DNA of 13,832 nucleotides from Methylomonas sp. (lineage in GTDB: Bacteria > Pseudomonadota > Gammaproteobacteria > Methylococcales > Methylomonadaceae). Below are positions 7,133 through 13,832 of this stretch, in pieces. Position numbers and translations under genes: made by a program. The notes under the pieces were generated by a model, which did no database searches, had not been told where the DNA came from, and saw only the letters and a list, made by a program, of their open reading frames with translations. Position 1 is the stretch's first letter. Every line of letters starts with the position of its first letter. The stretch is taken from contig NZ_JALOBS010000004.1 in assembly GCF_023228165.1 (NCBI RefSeq), positions 1 to 13,832 of the forward strand, given 5' to 3'.

Positions 7133-7615
7133 AAGAAAACCGCTGGTTTAAGTGGATTCTTTAATTGGGGCAACCATTAGGCCAAATGATTTAATTTAGT
7201 ACCTAAAATCAGTGCCTTATGAACATATGACTCGAAAATAGGCAAATCTTCTCCGCGGGTTTACGCACTACTACCGTGCAACAATTCCTAAGCTGGTGCG
7301 CCGGCGTTCGGCAATTCATCGATTAACCAAACCCTACAAAAGCGTTTTTTGGGCTCAGGTGAATCCGTCCGGTACTTCCTGTCTTGAGAAATCCACCGAC
7401 CGTAAGCCGTCGACCTTTAAAAATTAATTTGAAATCGATAGAGGAAGGGTGTATTGAATTGCAGGACTTGATTAGATTAAGCATGGGGTATTGTTCAGGT
7501 CGGAAAATTTTCAATCCTTTGGCTTAATTGCTAGCCTTTTGCGATTGGCAACTGCGAATACACCTCCCTCAGCAATGTATCGCCCCAGATAACTTCAACA
7601 ACAACGAGATCAGCC
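7133..7615. other. 483-bp non-coding gap between glgP remnant and gltB
   Basis: No supported gene is present. A 63-codon minus-strand frame (7514-7323) begins at TTG, has no ribosome site and resembles nothing I know. The gap should contain the gltBD promoter and a long 5' leader, and formerly the glgP promoter facing the other way. I found no clear sigma-54 element (GG-N10-GC) and no obvious NtrC or Lrp-like site by eye. Confidence 0.55.
7429..7457 (+). promoter_or_regulatory. Candidate sigma-70 promoter for gltBD
   Basis: TTGAAA at 7429-7434 matches the -35 consensus at five of six positions. It is separated by exactly 17 bases from TATTGA at 7452-7457, a weak -10 with three of six matches. 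If used, the leader would be about 150 bases. This is a by-eye call in AT-rich DNA, so false matches are expected. Confidence 0.22.
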
Positions 7616-10600
7616 ATGAGTATCCATAACTTACCCGCTGCCCAGGGGCTTTACGACCCTGCGTATGAGCATGATGCCTGCGGTGTCGGCTTCGTGTGCA
7701 ATATCAAAAACCAACAAAGCCATGAGATCGTGCGGCAGGGCTTGGAAATCCTTGAGCGCATTCATCACCGCGGTGCGGTAGGCGCGGATCCGGACGCGGG
7801 TGATGGCGCCGGTATGCTGGTACAGATTCCGGATGCTTTTTTTCGAGCCGTAACCGATTTTGCACTTCCGCCCGTCGGCCAATATGGCGTCGGTAATATT
7901 TTTCTGCCGCAAAACACCCGCGATCGCCAGAAAATGGAAGCCATCATCATCCAACACGTACAAGGAGGCGGGCAGCAGGTTTTAGGCTGGCGTGATGTAC
8001 CGGTGGATAGTCGCGTGCTGGGCAAAAGTGTACTGGAAAGTGAACCGGTGATTCGGCAGATATTCGTTGCTTGCGGCTCCGGTTGTCCCGATCAAGATAG
8101 CTTTGAACGCAAGCTGTTCGCCATCCGTAAGGGCATGGACAACTCCATTCGCGAGTCGAATCTGCAACAGACCACCTACTATGTCACTTCCATGTCCTCT
8201 CGCACGATTGTGTATAAAGGCATGCTGCTGGCAGGTCAGGTCGGACGCTATTATCTCGATCTGCAAGACCCGCGTTTCCAGTCGGCACTGGCACTCGTAC
8301 ATCAGAGGTTTTCCACCAATACCTTCCCGACTTGGGATAGAGCCCATCCGTTTCGGATGATTTGTCATAACGGCGAAATCAACACCTTGCGGGGTAATGT
8401 CAACTGGATGGCGGCCCGCCGCCATACCATGCACTCCGACATTTTAGGCGCGGACCTGGACAAAATCTGGCCGCTGATCCCGGAAGGCCAGTCGGACTCG
8501 GCCTGTTTCGACAATGCCCTGGAATTGCTGGTGATGGGGGGCTATTCCCTGGCACACGCCATGATGATTTTGATTCCGGAGGCCTGGTCCGGCAATGAAC
8601 TGATGGACGCTAAGCGCCGGGCCTTTTACGAGTATCACGCCGCATTGATGGAGCCTTGGGACGGGCCGGCGGCCGTCGCATTCAGCGATGGCCGGCAAAT
8701 CGGCGCCACGCTTGACCGTAACGGCCTGCGCCCGGCGCGTTATTTGGTCACTAACGATGACATGGTGATTATGGCCTCCGAAATGGGGGTATTGGATATT
8801 CCGGAGGAAAAAATCATCAAAAAATGGCGCTTACAGCCGGGAAAAATGTTTTTGATCGACCTGGAGCAAGGCCGCATTATTGACGATGCCGAAATCAAAG
8901 CCCAACTGGCATCCGCGCATCCCTATCAGGAATGGCTGAATAGCACGCAAATTTACCTGGACGAATTGCCGACCGATGTTGCGCCGATGGCACCGGATGC
9001 CGATACTCTACTGGATGCCCAACAGGCATTTGGCTATACCCAGGAAGAAGTCAAATTTCTGCTGATGCCCATGGTGTTGACAGGCCAGGAAGCCGTGGGC
9101 TCGATGGGTGCAGACAATCCGCCCTCGGTTTTATCGCGTCGAGCCAAACACTTGTCGAGTTATTTCAAACAAAACTTTGCCCAAGTGACCAATCCGGCTA
9201 TCGATCCGATTCGGGAAGAAATGGTCATGTCATTAGTATCCCTGATTGGGCCGCGTCCCAATCTGCTGGGCATTAATGAAGCCGGCATGCACATGCGTCT
9301 GGAAGTCAAACAGCCGGTGTTGACCAATGAAGACCTGGAGCGGATTCGTCATATTGAAAACAATACCGGCGGGATTTTTCGTACCTTTACCCTGGATACC
9401 ACCTATCCGGTTGAGCAAGGCGCGGAAGGCATGGAGCCTGCATTAAGGCGGCTGAGTCAGCAGGCGGAACAAGCAGTTTTGGAAGGTTACAACATACTGA
9501 TTTTGTCCGATCGCAATATCAACCGGGACTTTATCGCCATACCGGCCCTGCTGGCCACCTCAGCCACCCATCACCATTTGATTAATAAAGGTCTGCGCAC
9601 CAGTTCCGGCCTGGTGGTGGAGACTGGTGGCGCACTGGAGATTCATCATTACGCTACCTTGGTCGGTTACGGTGCCGAAGCGGTCAATCCGTATCTGGCT
9701 TTCGATACCATTCAGGATATGCTGCCTCGCTTGCCGGAAAAACTCAGCTTCGAAGAAGCGCAATCGCGTTATATCAAGGCGGTCGGCAAGGGCTTGAAAA
9801 AGGTGATGTCGAAAATGGGCATTTCCACCTTCCAGTCTTATTGCGGCGCGCAGATTTTCGATGCCGTAGGGCTATCCACCCCATTTATCCAACAATATTT
9901 CACCGGTACGCATACTCAGGTCGAAGGGGTTGGGCTGGATGAGGTTGCCGAGGAGACGGTCAGCTGGCATCGCAGTGGTTTTGGCTACGAGCATATCTAC
10001 AGCAATCAACTGGATGTCGGCGGCGATTATGCCTATCGCTTGCGTGGCGAGGATCATGCCTGGACGCCTGAAACCATCGCTAAATTGCAACACGCCACCC
10101 GCGCCAATAATGCGGAAACCTATCAGGAATATGCACACATCATCAACGAACAAAATGCACGTTTGTTAACTTTTCGGGGTTTGATGGATTTCAAATGGGC
10201 GAATCAGGCGCTGCCCATCGAGGCGGTCGAACCGGCCAAAGACATCGTCAAGCGTTTCGCCACCGGCGCCATGTCCTTCGGCAGTATTTCCTACGAAGCC
10301 CACTCCACATTGGCCAAAGCCATGAATCTGATAGGCGGTAAATCCAATACCGGCGAAGGCGGCGAGGAAGCCGAGCGCTTTCTGCCTTTAGCCGATGGCT
10401 CACGCAATCCGGAGCGTTCCGCCATCAAACAGGTGGCTTCCGGCCGCTTTGGGGTCACGATTGAATACTTGGTGAATGCCGATGACATCCAAATCAAGAT
10501 TGCTCAAGGCGCCAAGCCCGGCGAAGGCGGACAGTTACCGGGGCATAAGGTCAACAAACAGATTGCCCGGGTGCGTCATTCCACTCCTGGCGTTGGTCTG

Positions 10601-12268
10601 ATTTCGCCACCACCGCACCATGACATATACTCCATTGAAGACTTGGCACAATTGATTCACGACCTGAAAAATGCCAATCCAAAAGCCCGTATTTCCGTGA
10701 AACTGGTGTCCGAAATTGGCGTGGGCACCGTGGCGGCTGGGGTTTCCAAGGCACATGCGGACCATGTCACTATTGCCGGCTATGATGGCGGCACCGGGGC
10801 ATCTCCCTTAACCTCGATAAAACATGCGGGTTCGCCCTGGGAAATCGGGCTTGCCGAGACTCATCAGACCCTGGTGCTGAATCAGTTGCGTGGCCGGATT
10901 GCGGTGCAGGCGGACGGCGGCATACGCACCGGCCGCGATGTGGCGATTGCCTTTCTACTCGGCGCGGATGAGATCGGTTTTGCCACTGCGCCCCTGATAG
11001 TCGGGGGCTGCATTATGATGCGTAAATGCCATCTGAATACCTGCCCGGTGGGTGTCGCCACCCAGGACCCGGAACTGCGTAAAAAATTCTCCGGCAAGCC
11101 CGAGCATGTGGTGAATTTCTTTTTCTTCATTGCCGAGGAACTGCGGCAGATTATGGCCAAGCTGGGCTACCGTACCATCAACGACATGATAGGCCAGATG
11201 GACAGACTGGAAATGCGGCCCGCCATCGAGCATTGGAAAGCTAAAGGTTTGGACTTTTCCAAATTATTGGCCAAACCCAAAGTGCCCGACACGGTCGCCA
11301 TTTTTAACTCGGAAACGCAGGATCACGGCCTGGATAAGGCACTGGATCTGCAATTAATCGAACAGGCACAACCCGCTATTCAGCGTGGCGAGCCGGTACG
11401 CATCGATATTGCCGTGAAAAACTATAATCGTACCGTTGGCACTATGTTATCCGGCCGCTTGGCAGAGAAATACGGTTTAGCGGGTCTGCCGGACGATACC
11501 ATCCACATTAAAGCCAAAGGTACAGCAGGACAGTCCTGGGGCGCTTGGCTGGCAAAGGGCATCACGCTTGAACTGGAAGGCAATGGCAATGATTATGTTG
11601 GAAAAGGCTTGTCAGGTGGGCGTTTGCTGATTTATCCGCCGCGTAATTCCGGCATGGCCGAGCAGGCCGAACAAAATATCATTGTCGGTAACACGGTGTT
11701 GTATGGCGCCATTAGTGGCGAATGTTATTTCCGCGGCATCGCCGGGGAACGATTCTGCGTGCGTAATTCGGGCGCGACTGCGGTGGTCGAAGGTTTAGGC
11801 GATCACGGTTGCGAATATATGACCGGCGGTATCATGGTTTGCTTAGGACCTACCGGACGAAATTTTGCTGCAGGCATGTCGGGCGGTATCGCTTATGTGT
11901 TAAATGAAAACGGTGATTTTGCCAAACGCTGTAATATGGCGATGGTAGAGCTGGAGCCTATTGCGGCTGAAGACGATGCCCTGGAAGCCCTGGATCATCA
12001 GGGCGGCGATATGGAAACCATGGGCCGAGTGGATATCAGTCGGGATATGACCCGCTTCGACGCCATCCGTCTGCGACATTTGATCAGTAATCACCTGCAC
12101 TACACCGGAAGCAGCTTAGCCGAGCGCATCCTGGCAGATTGGTCACACTATTTGCCTAAATTTGTAAAAGTCATGCCGGTTGATTATCGACGCGCCTTGA
12201 CCGAGATGGAGGCCCAGCATCGTCGGCCGCCGCAATTACCAAAGCATCAAATCAGAAAGGTGGACTAA
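7616..12268 (+). CDS. gltB: Glutamate synthase (NADPH) large subunit
   Basis: 1550 residues, a full-length GOGAT alpha subunit. It makes two glutamates from glutamine and 2-oxoglutarate with electrons from GltD, in the cytoplasm. In order: a 21-residue propeptide, then Cys22 (DACGVGF) as the mature N-terminal nucleophile of the glutaminase domain (to about residue 430); a central domain; an FMN/synthase domain at about 860-1210 with GGKSNTGEGGEE, IKIAQGAKPGEGGQLPG and GYDGGTGASPLTSIKHAG; the [3Fe-4S] cysteines C1132-x5-C1138-x4-C1143 (CIMMRKCHLNTC); and a C-terminal GXGXG beta-helix domain from about 1290. No frameshift or missing key residue was seen. The start at 7616 has only a weak GAG about 8 bases upstream but gives the expected propeptide length. 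The stop lies 1 base before gltD. Confidence 0.98.
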   Translation: MSIHNLPAAQGLYDPAYEHDACGVGFVCNIKNQQSHEIVRQGLEILERIHHRGAVGADPDAGDGAGMLVQIPDAFFRAVTDFALPPVGQYGVGNIFLPQNTRDRQKMEAIIIQHVQGGGQQVLGWRDVPVDSRVLGKSVLESEPVIRQIFVACGSGCPDQDSFERKLFAIRKGMDNSIRESNLQQTTYYVTSMSSRTIVYKGMLLAGQVGRYYLDLQDPRFQSALALVHQRFSTNTFPTWDRAHPFRMICHNGEINTLRGNVNWMAARRHTMHSDILGADLDKIWPLIPEGQSDSACFDNALELLVMGGYSLAHAMMILIPEAWSGNELMDAKRRAFYEYHAALMEPWDGPAAVAFSDGRQIGATLDRNGLRPARYLVTNDDMVIMASEMGVLDIPEEKIIKKWRLQPGKMFLIDLEQGRIIDDAEIKAQLASAHPYQEWLNSTQIYLDELPTDVAPMAPDADTLLDAQQAFGYTQEEVKFLLMPMVLTGQEAVGSMGADNPPSVLSRRAKHLSSYFKQNFAQVTNPAIDPIREEMVMSLVSLIGPRPNLLGINEAGMHMRLEVKQPVLTNEDLERIRHIENNTGGIFRTFTLDTTYPVEQGAEGMEPALRRLSQQAEQAVLEGYNILILSDRNINRDFIAIPALLATSATHHHLINKGLRTSSGLVVETGGALEIHHYATLVGYGAEAVNPYLAFDTIQDMLPRLPEKLSFEEAQSRYIKAVGKGLKKVMSKMGISTFQSYCGAQIFDAVGLSTPFIQQYFTGTHTQVEGVGLDEVAEETVSWHRSGFGYEHIYSNQLDVGGDYAYRLRGEDHAWTPETIAKLQHATRANNAETYQEYAHIINEQNARLLTFRGLMDFKWANQALPIEAVEPAKDIVKRFATGAMSFGSISYEAHSTLAKAMNLIGGKSNTGEGGEEAERFLPLADGSRNPERSAIKQVASGRFGVTIEYLVNADDIQIKIAQGAKPGEGGQLPGHKVNKQIARVRHSTPGVGLISPPPHHDIYSIEDLAQLIHDLKNANPKARISVKLVSEIGVGTVAAGVSKAHADHVTIAGYDGGTGASPLTSIKHAGSPWEIGLAETHQTLVLNQLRGRIAVQADGGIRTGRDVAIAFLLGADEIGFATAPLIVGGCIMMRKCHLNTCPVGVATQDPELRKKFSGKPEHVVNFFFFIAEELRQIMAKLGYRTINDMIGQMDRLEMRPAIEHWKAKGLDFSKLLAKPKVPDTVAIFNSETQDHGLDKALDLQLIEQAQPAIQRGEPVRIDIAVKNYNRTVGTMLSGRLAEKYGLAGLPDDTIHIKAKGTAGQSWGAWLAKGITLELEGNGNDYVGKGLSGGRLLIYPPRNSGMAEQAEQNIIVGNTVLYGAISGECYFRGIAGERFCVRNSGATAVVEGLGDHGCEYMTGGIMVCLGPTGRNFAAGMSGGIAYVLNENGDFAKRCNMAMVELEPIAAEDDALEALDHQGGDMETMGRVDISRDMTRFDAIRLRHLISNHLHYTGSSLAERILADWSHYLPKFVKVMPVDYRRALTEMEAQHRRPPQLPKHQIRKVD

Positions 12269-12269
12269 C

Positions 12270-13724
12270 ATGGGTAAACCAACAGGATTTAGAGAATACG
12301 TACGTCTGGACAGAGGCTATGAGCCGGTAGCCGACCGCGTGGTGCATTATAACGAGTTCATTGTACCGCTTTCTGAGGCCGATATTAGTACCCAAGGTGC
12401 CCGCTGCATGGATTGCGGCATACCCTTTTGCCATACCGGCTGTCCGGTGAATAACATTATTCCGGATTGGAACGATTTGGTTTATCGCGGCGATTGGCGA
12501 CAGGCTATCGATGTGCTGCACTCCACCAACAACTTTCCCGAGTTTACCGGCCGCATCTGTCCGGCACCCTGCGAGGCGGCCTGCACCCTCAACCTGGAAG
12601 ATACGCCGGTAGCCATCAAAACCATCGAATGCGCGATCATAGACAAAGCCTGGGCCGAGGGCTGGATAAAACCTGAAATTTCCCATCATAAAACCCGCCG
12701 GCATGTCGCCGTAGTGGGTTCTGGTCCTGCGGGTCTGGCCTGTTCACAACAGCTGGCCAGAGCCGGTCACTTTGTAACCTTGTTCGAGAAGCAGGACAGA
12801 ATCGGTGGACTACTGCGTTACGGTATTCCCGATTTTAAACTCAATAAACATTTGATCGATAGACGCATGTCTCAAATGCGCGCCGAGGGCGTGGATTTTC
12901 GCACCAATGTGCATGTGGGGGTGGATATTTCCACTGCCAAATTACAAACTGATTTTGACGCCGTGGTATTAGCCGGGGGTGCAGAGCACCCTCGCGATCT
13001 GCCCGTACCAGGCAGAGACCTGAATAATGTGCACTTTGCGATGGATTTTCTGCGCGCCAACAGCAAGCGGGTACAAGGAGTAAAAGTGCCGGATAATGAA
13101 TTTATCAGTGCTGAAGACAAGCATGTCGTCGTCATCGGCGGTGGCGATACCGGTTCGGACTGCATAGGCACCTCTAATCGGCACGGCGCAAAATCGGTCA
13201 CTCAGATCGAGATTCTGCCAAAGCCACCTGAAAAGGAAGATAAGGCGCTCACCTGGCCACTTTGGCCGAATCGAATGCGTACTTCCAGCTCCCAGGAAGA
13301 GGGCTGTAACAGAATGTGGTCGGTTGCCACCAAGGCCTTCATCGGCGATGCGGCGGGGCATCTGAAAGCGTTGCAATGTGTCAAGCTCGAATGGACTAAA
13401 AACGACAGCGGACAATGGCAAATGAGCGAAATTTCCGGCTCGGAGTTTGAAATTAAGGCGGATTTAGCTTTGTTGGCAATGGGTTTTGTGCATCCGGTTC
13501 ATGAAGGCATGTTGCAACAGCTCGATGTTACGCTGGACCCGCGCGGCAATGTGGCCAGCCCAACCGAAGGCCATAACGCCTACCAAACCAGTGTAGAGGG
13601 TGTTTTCAGTGCCGGTGACATGCGCCGCGGCCAGTCTTTAGTGGTATGGGCTATTAGGGAAGGTCGCCAGTGTGCGCGTGCTGTTGACGAGTGGCTGATG
13701 GGGAGATCGGATTTGCCGAAGTAG
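12270..13724 (+). CDS. gltD: Glutamate synthase (NADPH) small subunit
   Basis: 484 residues, the normal size for GltD, the FAD subunit that oxidises NADPH and passes electrons to GltB. The N-terminal domain has two cysteine groups for [4Fe-4S] clusters: C46-x2-C49-x4-C54-x3-C58 (GARCMDCGIPFCHTGCPV) and C97-x3-C101-x3-C105 (ICPAPCEAAC). The FAD-binding motif is VAVVGSGPAGLACS at about 147-159, followed by FEKQDRIGGLLRYGIPDFK. The NAD(P)H site is VVVIGGGDTGSDC at about 286-298. GVFSAGDMRRGQSLVVWAI near the C-terminus is the second FAD contact typical of the family. AAAGGTGG, about 10 bases before the ATG, lies inside the end of gltB, and the two genes are separated by one base, so translation is probably coupled. 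No oddities were seen. Confidence 0.98.
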   Translation: MGKPTGFREYVRLDRGYEPVADRVVHYNEFIVPLSEADISTQGARCMDCGIPFCHTGCPVNNIIPDWNDLVYRGDWRQAIDVLHSTNNFPEFTGRICPAPCEAACTLNLEDTPVAIKTIECAIIDKAWAEGWIKPEISHHKTRRHVAVVGSGPAGLACSQQLARAGHFVTLFEKQDRIGGLLRYGIPDFKLNKHLIDRRMSQMRAEGVDFRTNVHVGVDISTAKLQTDFDAVVLAGGAEHPRDLPVPGRDLNNVHFAMDFLRANSKRVQGVKVPDNEFISAEDKHVVVIGGGDTGSDCIGTSNRHGAKSVTQIEILPKPPEKEDKALTWPLWPNRMRTSSSQEEGCNRMWSVATKAFIGDAAGHLKALQCVKLEWTKNDSGQWQMSEISGSEFEIKADLALLAMGFVHPVHEGMLQQLDVTLDPRGNVASPTEGHNAYQTSVEGVFSAGDMRRGQSLVVWAIREGRQCARAVDEWLMGRSDLPK

Positions 13725-13726
13725 CT

Positions 13727-13751
13727 TTCCGGCGAGTGACGGCTTCCGGCG
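13727..13751 (+). repeat. Short direct repeat TTCCGGCG after gltD
   Basis: TTCCGGCG occurs at 13727-13734 and again at 13744-13751, a 17-base period. A related TTCGGCGG occurs at 13812-13819. These lie immediately 3' of the gltD stop, around a hairpin. Copies elsewhere in the genome would be needed to call it a dispersed repeat family. Confidence 0.4.
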
Positions 13752-13801
13752 GTAAAGATTATTCACCATCCCTGAGTGAATAATCGCGCCTACACCGTCA
13801 C
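13736..13801 (+). terminator. Nested stem-loop downstream of gltD, possible terminator
   Basis: The inner stem is perfect over 10 bp: GATTATTCAC at 13757-13766 pairs with GTGAATAATC at 13776-13785 around a 9-base loop. An outer perfect 7-bp stem, GTGACGG at 13736-13742 with CCGTCAC at 13795-13801, encloses it. It begins 12 bases after the gltD stop. There is no run of T after either stem, so it is not a classical intrinsic terminator. It could be a Rho-linked 3' end, an mRNA-stabilising structure or part of a REP-like element. Confidence 0.5.
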
Positions 13802-13832
13802 GGTGATTGCCTTCGGCGGCCCTGGCCGTCCG

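Noticed and set aside
7323..7514. 63-codon minus-strand frame in the gltB upstream gap
   Set aside because: It starts at TTG, lacks a ribosome site, and has no recognisable domain or composition typical of a protein.
7631..12100. Many antisense and alternate-frame open frames across gltB
   Set aside because: All overlap the full-length, motif-rich gltB frame and show no independent domains or ribosome sites.
12252..13421. Antisense frames of 109-150 codons within gltD
   Set aside because: The gltD frame carries every expected motif; the antisense frames are a by-product of codon use in the real gene.
1..13832. CRISPR array, toxin-antitoxin pair, phage or transposon genes
   Set aside because: I looked for regular repeats, transposase motifs and small paired frames and found none; the glgP deletion has no element left at its join.

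Overview
The window looks like chromosomal DNA of a Gram-negative proteobacterium. The signs are an outer-membrane-type lipoprotein L,D-transpeptidase, a bacterial di-haem peroxidase relative, and an NADPH-type GltBD. The gene set (orphan NifX-like protein, multi-haem peroxidase, DUF2452, YkgJ) and base composition would fit a gammaproteobacterial methanotroph (Methylococcales, Methylomonas/Methylobacter-like). That assignment is inference only; no rRNA or methane-oxidation gene is present to test it.

Layout. Positions 1-277 are AT-rich and hold no convincing gene. From 278 to 6067 every gene is on the minus strand. In transcription order they are: a YafK-type L,D-transpeptidase lipoprotein (6067-5276), a DUF2452 protein (5162-4587), a YkgJ-family cysteine-cluster protein (4525-4007), a class I SAM methyltransferase (3971-3369), an unrecognised three-helix membrane protein with a Cys/His-rich loop (3233-2814), a three-haem cytochrome c peroxidase-like protein (2648-1242), a DUF1269-like glycine-rich membrane protein (1192-686) and a NifX/NafY-type cofactor-binding protein with a His-rich tail (637-278). 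From 7132 down to 6286 lies a decayed glycogen phosphorylase gene: a 1-nt frameshift, a TGG-to-TAG nonsense change, an internal deletion of roughly 230-250 codons and loss of the 3' third. After a 483-bp non-coding gap, gltB (7616-12268) and gltD (12270-13724) run on the plus strand as a tightly coupled operon encoding NADPH-glutamate synthase. The window ends in a nested hairpin with short repeats after gltD.

How the parts work together. gltBD is the only certain functional unit: GltD takes electrons from NADPH, and GltB uses them with glutamine and 2-oxoglutarate to make two glutamates. The minus-strand genes form loose groups: DUF2452/YkgJ/methyltransferase with short gaps, and DUF1269/NifX-like with a short gap. 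They do not form one recognisable pathway. I see no phage, CRISPR, transposase, rRNA or tRNA gene, and no clear new multi-gene system. The points most worth following are the glgP remnant, the peroxidase homologue that lacks the usual distal histidine and carries an extra haem domain, the Cys-rich membrane protein, and the 3' structure after gltD.
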